Below, piece by piece: positions 27,282-36,085 of a stretch of 64,000 bases of DNA; positions within the stretch are counted from its first letter, which is position 1, and every line of letters begins with the position of its first letter. The DNA is taken from NCBI GenBank assembly GCA_965284365.1, contig OZ260079.1:620001-684000 (forward strand). The letters are read 5' to 3'. Origin of the DNA: Phragmitibacter sp965284365. GTDB lineage: Bacteria > Verrucomicrobiota > Verrucomicrobiia > Verrucomicrobiales > Verrucomicrobiaceae. The translations under genes were made by a program, and so were the position numbers. The notes beneath the pieces are model-generated. The model did no database searches. It was not told the origin of the DNA and was given only the letters and a program-made list of their open reading frames with translations.

Positions 27282-28349
27282 TTAGCCACCGAGCTGGGAC
27301 ATCTCCGCCTTTAACCTTTGAGTTGAAGCAGATGCGGACGCCGTCCGCAGTTCGCTATACCGGTCATCCCGCTTCCGCCAGAGATCGCTGATCTTCGTCG
27401 CCAAGGCTTCATCATCGTTTCCTTCCCTCAGCAGGGATCTCAGGTCATGGCCGGAAGCCGCAAAAAGGCAGGGGAAAAAGCGCCCATCTGCAGAAATCCG
27501 CGCCCGGTTGCAGCCCCGGCAGAACGGCTGAGTGACGGAGGCGACGATGCCAATCTCTCCCCCGCCATCCTGCCACCGGAATCTGCGGGCCACTTCGCCC
27601 CCCTGACGTGCAGGCAATGCTACCAGCGGCATCTCCTTCTCCAGGATTGCCTGGATTTCCCCCGCAGTCATCACATCACGCATACGCCACCCGTTCGTCG
27701 TCCCCACATCCATGTACTCGATGAAACGGAGCACGAAATCCGGTCCGCGGAATCGCCTCGCCATAGGCAGGATCTCATCCTCATTCACCCCACGCTTCAC
27801 CACCATGTTTATCTTGATGGGGGAAAATCCCGCTTCCAAAGCCGCGTCCAGTCCGCGCAGAACCCGGTGCAGGGGGAAGTCCACATCGTTCATGATCCGG
27901 AACTTCTCTTCATCAAGCGCATCCACGCTGACAGTGATCCGATCCAGCCCCGCTTCTCGCAGGGGCTTCGCCAAAGCGAGTAACGCAGAGCCATTGGTAG
28001 TCAGCGTGAGTTCCTGCAATCCCTCGATGGCCTTCAATTGCCTGATCAGGACCGGCAGATCGCGGCGCAGCAAGGGCTCCCCTCCCGTCACCCGAATCTT
28101 CCTCACGCCCAACCTCACGAACACCTGCGCCAGCAGGGTAAGCTCTTCAAAGGACAAAATCTGCTGACGTGGGAGATAGGCATGCGCCTCCCCGAACACC
28201 TCTTTCGGCATGCAATAGCCGCACCGGAAATTGCACCGGTCCGTCACCGACAGCCGCAACTCCTGCAGCGGGCGGCCCAGGGTGTCATGAATACCCCCGG
28301 ATCTCGTGCCAGCCACAGGCGAAGAAGGAAAGTCCGCTGCAGTGAACAT
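27282..28349 (-). CDS. moaA: GTP 3',8-cyclase MoaA (molybdenum cofactor synthesis)
   Basis: 355 residues from ATG 28349 (MFTAADFPSSP); the open frame reaches 28418 but the extra residues are not MoaA-like. The radical-SAM cluster motif is CNFRCGYC (about 38-45), the SAM-binding GGEP follows, and the C-terminal second cluster is built from CRGCNRARISADGRFFPC. The chain ends in GG, the double-glycine tail needed for activity. It converts GTP to 3',8-cH2GTP, the first step to cyclic pyranopterin for molybdopterin. The molybdopterin nitrate reductase at 46-48 kb would use the product. Divergent from the GTPase gene, 87 bp apart. Confidence 0.96.
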   Translation of the reverse strand: MFTAADFPSSPVAGTRSGGIHDTLGRPLQELRLSVTDRCNFRCGYCMPKEVFGEAHAYLPRQQILSFEELTLLAQVFVRLGVRKIRVTGGEPLLRRDLPVLIRQLKAIEGLQELTLTTNGSALLALAKPLREAGLDRITVSVDALDEEKFRIMNDVDFPLHRVLRGLDAALEAGFSPIKINMVVKRGVNEDEILPMARRFRGPDFVLRFIEYMDVGTTNGWRMRDVMTAGEIQAILEKEMPLVALPARQGGEVARRFRWQDGGGEIGIVASVTQPFCRGCNRARISADGRFFPCLFAASGHDLRSLLREGNDDEALATKISDLWRKRDDRYSELRTASASASTQRLKAEMSQLGG

Positions 28350-28436
28350 ACTTTGCGCATTATATACGAAAGGCGCACGTTGCGCGAAACACCCTTTAAT
28401 ATTTGCCCGTTCTGGCATACAACTTCCCTTCCTACC

Positions 28437-29558
28437 ATGAAAGACAAAGCCCGCTACGTGATGATCGGTGGTTTTTTAGGCGCCGGCAAGACCACTGCCA
28501 TTGGCAAACTCGCCCGTCAGCTCACAGATCAGGGATTGAAGGTCGGGCTGATCACAAACGATCAGGCTGGGGGCTTGGTGGATACCAAGCTCCTGCGCGG
28601 CCAGGGTTTTGCCACGGAAGAAATCGCCGGCGGTTGTTTTTGCTGCCGGTTCAACACACTTGTGGATGCCGCCGCCCGGCTCAATGAAGCCACGCGTCCG
28701 GATGTCTTTATCGCGGAGCCAGTCGGCAGTTGCACGGATCTCGTTGCCACCGTCACTTATCCCCTTCGCCGCATGTACGGCGATGACTTCACCATCACTC
28801 CCCTGAGCGTGCTGGTAGACCCTGTCCGTGCCCGCCGCGTTTTCGGTCTAGAATCCGGCGGGACGTTTTCCAGCAAAGTGACCTACATTTTCAAAAAGCA
28901 GCTCGAGGAAGCGGATGTCATCGTCATCAGCAAGAGCGACCTGCTGGACAAAGCCCAAATGGACAAACTGACAGAGACGCTACGCAAAGAGTATCCGGAT
29001 GCCGAAGTCATCGCTGCCTCTCCCCGCACTGGCGAAGGCTTGGAGGCCTGGTTCTCTGAAGTGCTCGAATCCACCCAAGGCGTCCGTCATCCCATGGACG
29101 TGGATTACGAAACCTATGCGGAAGGCGAAGCCCTCCTGGGCTGGCTCAATGCCACCGTCGTGCTCTCCGCCGACGAAGAGTTCGATGCCAACATCTTCCT
29201 CATGACACTGGCCACCGAAGTCCAATCCCGCCTGGAGGGCGCGGAGGTCGCTCATTTCAAGATGACCTTCAGCCCCGATGATGGCGTGGCCGGTGAACTC
29301 GCTTCCGTGAACCTGGTCCGCAGTGACTTCACCCCGGAGCTCGGCATGGAACTGGAAGAACCCACCGAAGGCGGTCAACTCATCGTCAACCTTCGCGCCG
29401 AAGGCGAACCGGATTTCCTCATCGCAGTGTTGCGGGAGAGCCTCGTAGCAGTCTCCCCTCGCTTCCCCACCCTGTCCGCCGTGTTGGAGCACGAGGAGCA
29501 TTTCCGCCCTGGAAAGCCAACGCCCACGCATCGTGATCGGACGGCCCCAGCCGCGTAA
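28437..29558 (+). CDS. CobW/COG0523-type metal-handling GTPase
   Basis: 373 residues from ATG 28437 (MKDKARYVMIGGFLG). Walker A is GGFLGAGKTTAIGKL (about 11-25), the family metal motif CxCC appears as GGCFCCRF (about 65), Walker B as VFIAEPVGSCTDL, and the guanine-specificity motif as SKSD. COG0523 proteins deliver zinc, cobalt or other metals to client enzymes or to cobalamin synthesis. The metal here is not determined by sequence. The neighbourhood (FolE2, zinc-less S18 and L33, DksA-like) suggests zinc. Divergent from moaA with a shared 87-bp promoter region. Confidence 0.87.
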   Translation: MKDKARYVMIGGFLGAGKTTAIGKLARQLTDQGLKVGLITNDQAGGLVDTKLLRGQGFATEEIAGGCFCCRFNTLVDAAARLNEATRPDVFIAEPVGSCTDLVATVTYPLRRMYGDDFTITPLSVLVDPVRARRVFGLESGGTFSSKVTYIFKKQLEEADVIVISKSDLLDKAQMDKLTETLRKEYPDAEVIAASPRTGEGLEAWFSEVLESTQGVRHPMDVDYETYAEGEALLGWLNATVVLSADEEFDANIFLMTLATEVQSRLEGAEVAHFKMTFSPDDGVAGELASVNLVRSDFTPELGMELEEPTEGGQLIVNLRAEGEPDFLIAVLRESLVAVSPRFPTLSAVLEHEEHFRPGKPTPTHRDRTAPAA

Positions 29559-29585
29559 GCGGTGGCGGATGGCCCATACGCCCAC

Positions 29586-29604
29586 CCAAACCCTTGCGGT
29601 TTGG
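29586..29604. terminator. Hairpin between convergent GTPase and trpC genes
   Basis: CCAAACC (29586-29592) and GGTTTGG (29598-29604) form a 7-bp stem with a 5-nt loop between two converging genes. There is no T run, so only a weak bidirectional terminator is suggested. Confidence 0.35.
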
Positions 29605-29632
29605 CCGCCTATTCATTGCAGATCTTGGTCCC

Positions 29633-30424
29633 TTACTCCGCCAACATCCGGTCCACTCGCAACGCCCGAGCCATGGCCAGCGGATTTTCATGACGCATCA
29701 GCGTTTCCCCCACCAGCAGTGCATCCGCGCCTGATTCCGCCACACGGTGCGCGTCCTCCACAGACTTAATCCCGCTTTCACTGACGAGGATCACATCATC
29801 CGGCACTTCCTCCGCGAGCGCTTCCGTCGTCGCCAAGTCCACGGTGAACGATTTTAGGTTCCGGTTATTGATGCCGAGAATGCGCACATCGGTGGCCAGA
29901 GCACGCTCCAGTTCCGGCATGTCATGCACTTCCATCAGGACATCGAGCTGGTAAGTGTGAGCCGTCTCCAAAAGATGCTCCAGCAACGGCTGATCCAGCG
30001 CCGCCACAATCAGCAGGATCGCATCAGCGCCTGCTACGACGGCCTCATAGATCTGCACTTCGTGAACAATGAAATCTTTACGGAGCACCGGGATGCCCAC
30101 CTCCGCGCGGATGTTCGTCATGTAGTCCAACCTGCCTTGGAAATACTTTTCATCCGTGAGGACTGAGAGCGCATTGGCTCCCCCTTTTTCATAGGTGCGA
30201 GCGATGGTGAGGTAATCGAAGTCCGGCTGAATCACACCGGCAGACGGCGAGGCCTTTTTCACTTCCGCGATCAATCCCAGACGAGTCTCATCCGCCCGCA
30301 ACGCGTCAGCCAGGGAACGGAAATCATTGCGCAAAGTCGCGGCCGTCTTCAGCTTTTCGAGCCTTGGCAGAAGTCGCTCCACTTCCGTGTGCTTGTGAGC
30401 GATGATCTCATCGAGTTTGTTCAT
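29633..30424 (-). CDS. trpC: Indole-3-glycerol phosphate synthase TrpC
   Basis: 263 residues, full length TIM barrel. Conserved elements: LIAEVKKASPSAGVI (about 49-63, catalytic Lys), LSVLTDEKYFQG, VLRKDFIVHEVQIYEA, the LGINNRNLKSF strand and VSESGIKS near the end. It performs the ring closure to indole-3-glycerol phosphate in tryptophan synthesis. It stands alone, not in a trp operon, in this window. Divergent from tRNA-Gly. Confidence 0.97.
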   Translation of the reverse strand: MNKLDEIIAHKHTEVERLLPRLEKLKTAATLRNDFRSLADALRADETRLGLIAEVKKASPSAGVIQPDFDYLTIARTYEKGGANALSVLTDEKYFQGRLDYMTNIRAEVGIPVLRKDFIVHEVQIYEAVVAGADAILLIVAALDQPLLEHLLETAHTYQLDVLMEVHDMPELERALATDVRILGINNRNLKSFTVDLATTEALAEEVPDDVILVSESGIKSVEDAHRVAESGADALLVGETLMRHENPLAMARALRVDRMLAE

Positions 30425-30507
30425 GGGAGGGAAAGCCTAGCAAAGATTTCATCATTTTCGACTTGAAAGCATTCATATTTTCGCCACTGTCACCCTCCGC
30501 AAACATT

Positions 30508-30582
30508 GCGGGTGTAGCTCAGTGGTAGAGCACTTCCTTGCCAAGGAAGATGTCGCGCGTTCGAATCGCGTCACCCGCTCCA
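30508..30582 (+). tRNA. tRNA-Gly (anticodon GCC)
   Basis: Acceptor arms GCGGGTG (30508-30514) and CACCCGC (30572-30578) pair perfectly; D-arm GTAGCTCAGTGGTAGAGC; anticodon stem CTTCC/GGAAG with loop TTGCCAA, giving anticodon GCC at 30540-30542; T-arm CGCGTTCGAATCGCG. The discriminator base is T and CCA is encoded. A terminator follows immediately. Confidence 0.98.
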
Positions 30583-30610
30583 GCTCCTGTCAGTCGACAG
30601 GAGCTTTTTT
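30582..30610 (+). terminator. Terminator of tRNA-Gly
   Basis: AGCTCCTGTC (30582-30591) and GACAGGAGCT (30596-30605) form a perfect 10-bp stem with an AGTC loop and a six-T tail. Its first base is the last base of the encoded CCA end. Confidence 0.95.
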
Positions 30611-30669
30611 GTGGCCGAATGGAGAGGCGGCAAGCGGAATTACAGAATGAGTTAAGCTGACAACAATCC

Positions 30670-31179
30670 ATGACAGCGAGAACTCGGCTCATTCTTGGTA
30701 TCGCTTTTGTGGTCGGCGGGAATCTGCTGTTTTTTACCAGCGCCTGGATTGCCTGGATGCCTTGGTCAGCTTCGTTCAAGGCTACGCTGTGGGCCATTTT
30801 GTTTTTCGCTCCGGAAGTCGGGACGCTGGCGGGCGCGGCCATCATGGGGAAGGAGAACTTCGAGCACTTCAAGGCCATGGCGTTTCGTTTTATAGGTAGA
30901 ATCAAGCCCGCCGGGAACGTCGGACCGGTGCGTCACATTATCGGTCTCGCCATGCTGCTGTTGCCACTGATCCCCACCTATGTGCAGGCTTACAAGCCGG
31001 AGTGGCTTCCCGATAGCTCAGCACTGAGATGGCAGATGAAGCTTGCTGCGGATGCTGTCTTCGTTGCTGGCCTGTTTGTACTCGGCGGGGATTTCTGGGA
31101 CAAGCTGCAGGCCTTATTTACACGTGAGGCGCGGGTTGCTGAGACGAAGGAAAAAGAGCAGATGAATGAGGTGGAATGA
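30670..31179 (+). CDS. Small multi-pass membrane protein, transporter-suffix type
   Basis: 169 residues with about four membrane segments: 6-28 (ILGIAFVVGGNLLFFTSAW), 38-57, 87-106 (IIGLAMLLLPLIPTYVQAY) and 125-142. The segment around GKENFEHFKAMAFRF and the GGDFWDKLQALFTREA C-terminus resemble the domain annotated as transporter suffix domain, found alone or at the end of transporters. Function unknown. The C-terminal tail is charged and cytoplasmic. Follows tRNA-Gly on the same strand but after a terminator. Confidence 0.65.
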   Translation: MTARTRLILGIAFVVGGNLLFFTSAWIAWMPWSASFKATLWAILFFAPEVGTLAGAAIMGKENFEHFKAMAFRFIGRIKPAGNVGPVRHIIGLAMLLLPLIPTYVQAYKPEWLPDSSALRWQMKLAADAVFVAGLFVLGGDFWDKLQALFTREARVAETKEKEQMNEVE

Positions 31180-31329
31180 CTCCACGCGGATCAATAGATC
31201 TTCGTCGTTACCATCTCGATTTTTGTGCAAGAGAGTGCGGCGTTGCACACTATCTTCGCCATGCGCATGAGTTCACGGTCCACTGCCCCAACTGAAAATC
31301 TCCATACTTCGATAAATAAACTTCGATGC

Positions 31330-32430
31330 ATGGACGGATGGCTTCTGAAAAGCCTCCTGCTCATCGCTTTGCTTCTCACCGGTTCGTTCGGAATCCAGGC
31401 CCAGGATACGAAGCCACCCATCAAGGTGATCATCGCGGGTCTGGTGCATGGCCATGTGAATGGCTTCTTGCGGAGCTCTGCAGGTTCGATCGAGATTGTA
31501 GGTATTTGTGAAGCCGATCAGGGAGTCGTGAAACGGTATCGTGATCGCTATAAATTTGATGATGCTCTTTTCGGCACGGACTTGGCGAAGATGGTGGATG
31601 AGCTGAAACCGCACGCGATCTGGGCCTTCTCCAATACCTACGATCATTTGGCCATCGTCGAAATTGCAGCGCCGCGCGGCGTTCATGTCATTGTAGAAAA
31701 GCCACTCGCGGTCGACAATGCCGCAGCGAAACGAATGGCTGCATTAGCCCGGGAACACAAAACTCATCTACTCACTAATCTCGAAACGACGTGGTATTCC
31801 TGTCTCGGGGAAGCATACCGGATTGCCGTGCAGGAAAAGCAACTCGGCGTGCTCACCAAAATCGTGGGGCACTTCGGCCATCCTGGTCCCGATCGAGTGG
31901 AACCCGAATTCCTCGCCTGGCTCACGGATCCGAAACTGAATGGTGGCGGTGCTTCTTCAGACTTCGGTTGCTATGGCGGAGACATCATCACCTGGTTCAT
32001 GGGGAATAAACGCCCGCTGTCTGTCACGGCCGTATTTCAGACCGACCGGCCGGAGGCCTTCACCAAAGTGGATGACAACGCCACGCTCATCCTCGAATAC
32101 CCACAGGCACAAGGAATTATCCAGGCATCCTGGGATTGGACTTTCCCACGCAAGGACGTGGAAATCTACGGCCGCAAAGGCATCATCCGAACGATCAACC
32201 CAACAGACTACGACATCCGATTAGACAAAGCGAAGCGCCCCGAGGAAAAGACCGCAGCGCCTCTTCCCGCGCCCTATGGCACATCGGTCGAATACTTCTC
32301 CGCCGTCATTCGCGGTGAAGTCAACCCCAGCGGCAGCATGTCCTCCTTGGAGACCAATCTGATCGCGGTGGAGATTCAGGACGCCGCTCGTGAGTCGGCG
32401 AAGACCGGGAAGAAAGTCATACTCCCTTAA
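31330..32430 (+). CDS. Exported Gfo/Idh/MocA family oxidoreductase
   Basis: 366 residues from ATG 31330, which gives a good signal peptide (MDGWLLKSLLLIALLLTGSFGIQA); an ATG further upstream (31261) is possible. The Rossmann start is VIIAGLVHGHVNGFL, the conserved EKPLAVDN follows the sixth strand, and the C-terminal domain carries FGCYGGDIITWFMG. The family oxidises or reduces sugars with NAD(P). Exported members are frequent in Verrucomicrobiota and Planctomycetota. It converges on a DUF1080 gene, a family that hydrolyses 3-keto-sugars, so a shared sugar route is plausible. Confidence 0.88.
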   Translation: MDGWLLKSLLLIALLLTGSFGIQAQDTKPPIKVIIAGLVHGHVNGFLRSSAGSIEIVGICEADQGVVKRYRDRYKFDDALFGTDLAKMVDELKPHAIWAFSNTYDHLAIVEIAAPRGVHVIVEKPLAVDNAAAKRMAALAREHKTHLLTNLETTWYSCLGEAYRIAVQEKQLGVLTKIVGHFGHPGPDRVEPEFLAWLTDPKLNGGGASSDFGCYGGDIITWFMGNKRPLSVTAVFQTDRPEAFTKVDDNATLILEYPQAQGIIQASWDWTFPRKDVEIYGRKGIIRTINPTDYDIRLDKAKRPEEKTAAPLPAPYGTSVEYFSAVIRGEVNPSGSMSSLETNLIAVEIQDAARESAKTGKKVILP

Positions 32431-32448
32431 CGCCTACCCCCTGAGATC

Positions 32449-33291
32449 TCACTTCCCCGGATAAATCGGTGACTTCCAATCCTTGGGCAGTTTGCCCTGC
32501 GGCTTCACGCCAAGCGAGCCCGCTGGAATGGGATGATCCTCCGCTTTAAGCAGTGGCAGATCGTCCGGCAACTTCTGAAACTTGAAATCCTTGTATTGGA
32601 TTTTCATCGCAGGACCAACATGCACCTGCGTTCCGAACACACCTTCCAGAACCCGGCCTTTCTCATCCAGATCAATGACATCGGCAGTCATATGGCCATC
32701 GATCCAATGCTGATGATGATTGCCTTGCACCAGTATCCGGAACTCGTGCCATTCATCCGGCGCAAACACCTTCACCGGCATCGTGCCAACAATCCACGAC
32801 GCCCCATCTGGCGCGATGATGACCTTCTGACCGGTATAGCAAAGGATGCGACGACCCTTTTCCTCATAGAGCATGCCATTGTATTCCGGTGTCTTGGCGA
32901 CCACATCGCATTGATAACCCTTCACGATATCAGGCCCCAACTCAGGCATCATCACGCTGCGATATTGCAGGCCGCTGTTACCGCCTGCCGTGACTTTCAC
33001 CATCACGCGCAGATCGAAGTTCCGGACCTTCCCGCCTTTCCACGTAATAAACCGGTTCATCTTCAGCGTGCCATCCGTCACACCCGTGAGCGCGCCATCC
33101 TGAACTGACCAGTATTTCGGATCGCCTTCCCAGCCGCTGAGATCCCTGCCATTGAAGAGCGTCACTATGCCGTCTTGATCAGGCTTGGCGGCTTCTGACG
33201 CGGGGGTGCTGGCCTTGGACTCTGCAGGAGGCGCCGAGATGGCGGCAGCCAGAGGAATGGATAGCCAGGCGAAAAGGAAGAGGTATTTCAT
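32449..33291 (-). CDS. Secreted DUF1080 (3-keto-disaccharide hydrolase-like) protein
   Basis: 280 residues. A signal peptide (about 1-19) and a short disordered linker precede the DUF1080 jelly-roll: VTLFNGRDLSGWEG (about 43-56), WSVQDGALTG, a GNSGLQYRS strand and the EWHEFRILVQGNHHQHWIDG region before the last strands, ending in YKDFKFQKL. Some members cleave 3-keto-glucosides such as 3-keto-trehalose or levoglucosan-type products; specificity here is unknown. Convergent with the Gfo/Idh/MocA gene, 18 bp between stops. Confidence 0.9.
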   Translation of the reverse strand: MKYLFLFAWLSIPLAAAISAPPAESKASTPASEAAKPDQDGIVTLFNGRDLSGWEGDPKYWSVQDGALTGVTDGTLKMNRFITWKGGKVRNFDLRVMVKVTAGGNSGLQYRSVMMPELGPDIVKGYQCDVVAKTPEYNGMLYEEKGRRILCYTGQKVIIAPDGASWIVGTMPVKVFAPDEWHEFRILVQGNHHQHWIDGHMTADVIDLDEKGRVLEGVFGTQVHVGPAMKIQYKDFKFQKLPDDLPLLKAEDHPIPAGSLGVKPQGKLPKDWKSPIYPGK

Positions 33292-33455
33292 AAAGGAAAA
33301 ACAAAATGGATGAAGCTCGCAGAGCTGGCGGGTATATCGCTGACAGAGTCATGCGTCTATCAACTGAAGGTGGAATCTCTTTCGTCCGTCACGCTGGCCG
33401 ACACTTTTTTCTCCCCAGCTTTATGCAATGGTGACATCATGGATCGACCTTCGCC

Positions 33456-34196
33456 ATGACAGACACGCCGCTCCAATCCCACCTGCCGGCTGACTTCAGG
33501 ACAACACGCTGGACTCGCGTGTGCCTGGCGAAGACCGAGTCTGAGGATGGCCGCAGGGCGTTGTCGGATTTGTGTGATGCCTATTACGAACCCGTCATGG
33601 CCTATCTCCGTACTTCAGTGCGCAACGCGGACGCTGCCAGGGACATGAGCCACGCCTTCTTCGCTGACGTGCTGTCCGGTGGCGCCATTGCCACAGCAGA
33701 TCCTGCGCGTGGACGATTTCGCTATTACCTCTTGGGAGCCGTGAAGCACTTCCTCGCTCATCATTGGGAAAAGGAGTCGCGGCTGAAGCGAGGCGGCGGG
33801 GCAACATTGTTGTCCATCCATGCCGAGTTAGACACCTCTCCGGCCCTGGATATCCCGGCAGATGCCCGCCAGTCGCCTGAAGCGATCTATGACCGGCAAT
33901 GGGCCATCACACTTCTGGCAAGGGCGATGACCGCTTTGACGGAAGAGTGCACCCTCAATGGGAAGTCGGATCTTTTACTACATCTTCGCCCCACCCTCCT
34001 GGGCGAGGCAGAGTACGGCGACTTGGCCGCCTCAGCCGCCGAACTTCAGATGAGTGTCCCCGCACTCAAGGTGGCCGCACATCGCCTCAGACAGCGCTTC
34101 CGCCATTGCGTCAAAGCAGAGGTCGCCGGCACCCAGGAAGATCCTTCTACCGTTGAAGACGAAATGCGCGCCCTCTTCGTAGCGCTCGGCGGATGA
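33456..34196 (+). CDS. ECF-like RNA polymerase sigma factor
   Basis: 246 residues. Region 2 is recognisable (LSDLCDAYYEPVMAYLRTSV, AARDMSHAFFADVL, ARGRFRYYLLGAVKHFLAHHW), and region 4 lies near the C-terminus (LAASAAELQMSVPALKVAAHRLRQRF). It is longer than typical ECF factors, as in the planctomycete/verrucomicrobial groups that occur next to protein kinases. No anti-sigma gene is adjacent. Instead a Ser/Thr kinase follows after 47 bp, implying that activity or targets are tied to phosphorylation signalling. Confidence 0.85.
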   Translation: MTDTPLQSHLPADFRTTRWTRVCLAKTESEDGRRALSDLCDAYYEPVMAYLRTSVRNADAARDMSHAFFADVLSGGAIATADPARGRFRYYLLGAVKHFLAHHWEKESRLKRGGGATLLSIHAELDTSPALDIPADARQSPEAIYDRQWAITLLARAMTALTEECTLNGKSDLLLHLRPTLLGEAEYGDLAASAAELQMSVPALKVAAHRLRQRFRHCVKAEVAGTQEDPSTVEDEMRALFVALGG

Positions 34197-34243
34197 ATAA
34201 AATAAGTGTGTAACCCTTTTCCCTGATCACGGCATGGCTCTGT

Positions 34244-36085
34244 ATGACCCTGTCACCTCCGATGGCTACTACGTGTCCCCGCTGCGGTGAAGAACTGCCG
34301 GAAGATGCCGTCACTGGCCTCTGCCCGAGATGCCTCATGGTCGGCGCGATGCAGCCCACGCAGGCTGATGGGCCTGGCGTGGCAGAACCGCCCCTGACTC
34401 CGGACGAACTGGCCCCGCACCTGCCTCAGTTTGAGATCTTGGAATGCCTGGGTCGCGGCGGTATGGGTGTCGTTTACAAGGCCCGGCAAAAGTCTCTACA
34501 TCGCTTGGTCGCATTAAAGATCCTCGCACCGGAACGGGCAGACGATCCTCAATTTGCAGGTCGCTTTGAAAAAGAAGCTCGCGCCTTGGCGGCCCTGAAC
34601 CACCCCCACATTGTGAGCGTGCATGACTTCGGGCAAAGCGGTGGCTTCTACTATCTGGTCATGGAGTTTGTGGATGGCCCAAATCTCCGGCAGGTGCTTC
34701 AGAGCCAGCGCCTCACGCCCAATGAAGCCTTGGGCATCGTGCCGCCCATTTGCGAGGCGCTGCAATGCGCCCACGACCACGGCATTGTGCATTGCGACAT
34801 CAAGCCCGAGAACCTGCTGATGGATAAGCAAGGCACCGTGAAAATCGCTGACTTTGGCATCGCAAAACTTGTCCAGCCATCCCCTGCTCTACCAACCGTA
34901 TTTGAAAACACTCCTAATGCCGAAGGCACACCAACTTACGCCGCGCCAGAGCAAAGCACAGGCAACGCCGACCGCCGATCGGACATCTATAGCCTCGGGG
35001 TCGTGCTCTATGAAATGCTGACGGGCGAAGCCCCACCCAAGGGCAAGATCGAAGCCCCCTCCAAACGGACACCCATGGACCTACGAGTCGATGAGATCGT
35101 AATGCGCACGCTCCAGAAAAATCCCGATCTGCGTTTTGCCACGGCAGCGGATCTGCGCACTTCCATCGAAGCCATCCTGCATCAAAAAGACAGCGCACCG
35201 GATGGCCCAAATGCTCCCGCCAGTGCGCTGCCATCATTCGCCAAACGTCACAAAGTTGGCGTCCTTATTGGCTCCATCCTCACTTGTCTTTTGGCTGCCA
35301 CTCTGACGGTCGTTTATTACCTCACCCGAGTCCAACCAGAGCCTCGCAATCCTTTGGCGCAGATGGTTGATTTCGATGCCGGGCAGCTCACGGACAACTT
35401 CTCCGAGAATCTGCTCCTCGGCCGCAGCGGCTACGCCATCACGCCATTGGGCTTCGCCAACAGCAATGGCATCGTGCTTTCCGAAAGCCTGAAAAGCGAA
35501 GGCACTCTGGTCTATAAGAAGAGCAGCTTCGACCTATCGAGACTCGCCACCCTGCAAGTTTCCTGCTGCTTCAAGCGCCAGGGCATTGGCGGCTCATCCC
35601 ACGCCCTCGCGATCGGTTTAATGGGAAGCCAGGACGGACAGTTGAGCGGCGTGCCAGGTGCAGCCTTCGCGGCTCTGCGGCTGAAGGTGGAGGACGAAAC
35701 TCTGAAGTTTCAATTCATGTCTAAATCAGCCAGTGTCGGCCCTCCCCGCTCCTGGATGCCGGCAGGCGAATTCAGCACCGAGGTGGGAAAATGGTACCGT
35801 CTTCGTATCACCTTCGTGAAGGTCGATGACTCTACCCTGCGTGTGACCGGTGAAGTGTTGGAAGTGAACAAACGGGGCGGCGATGGAGAGAAGGTCGGAT
35901 TCTTCCTGACAAGAGACTTCACAGGACATGACTTTCCGATTCCGGAATTGCTGGCTCATCGTGATATGTGGGTGGCAATCCGGGCCGACGGTCCCGGCGG
36001 CATCGCGCTGTTGGATAACTTTCAAGTTCTGCCACGGCCACTCCCGAATCACCAGAAGCCCCAGCAAACCGCGTCCCATCCATAA
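34244..36085 (+). CDS. Membrane Ser/Thr protein kinase with zinc ribbon
   Basis: 613 residues. Order of parts: zinc ribbon with two CPRC motifs (about 10-30); Hanks-type kinase domain (about 64-315) with LGRGGMGVVYKARQKS, the VALKIL lysine, HCDIKPENLL (HRD written as HCD) and DFGIAKL; one membrane segment (about 340-363, VGVLIGSILTCLLAATLTVV); and an extracytoplasmic domain of about 245 residues with a lectin/LamG-like strand pattern. It should sense an envelope signal and phosphorylate cytoplasmic Ser/Thr targets. Downstream of an ECF-like sigma gene. An FHA-domain protein, a potential phosphothreonine reader, is encoded 2.4 kb away. Confidence 0.9.
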   Translation: MTLSPPMATTCPRCGEELPEDAVTGLCPRCLMVGAMQPTQADGPGVAEPPLTPDELAPHLPQFEILECLGRGGMGVVYKARQKSLHRLVALKILAPERADDPQFAGRFEKEARALAALNHPHIVSVHDFGQSGGFYYLVMEFVDGPNLRQVLQSQRLTPNEALGIVPPICEALQCAHDHGIVHCDIKPENLLMDKQGTVKIADFGIAKLVQPSPALPTVFENTPNAEGTPTYAAPEQSTGNADRRSDIYSLGVVLYEMLTGEAPPKGKIEAPSKRTPMDLRVDEIVMRTLQKNPDLRFATAADLRTSIEAILHQKDSAPDGPNAPASALPSFAKRHKVGVLIGSILTCLLAATLTVVYYLTRVQPEPRNPLAQMVDFDAGQLTDNFSENLLLGRSGYAITPLGFANSNGIVLSESLKSEGTLVYKKSSFDLSRLATLQVSCCFKRQGIGGSSHALAIGLMGSQDGQLSGVPGAAFAALRLKVEDETLKFQFMSKSASVGPPRSWMPAGEFSTEVGKWYRLRITFVKVDDSTLRVTGEVLEVNKRGGDGEKVGFFLTRDFTGHDFPIPELLAHRDMWVAIRADGPGGIALLDNFQVLPRPLPNHQKPQQTASHP

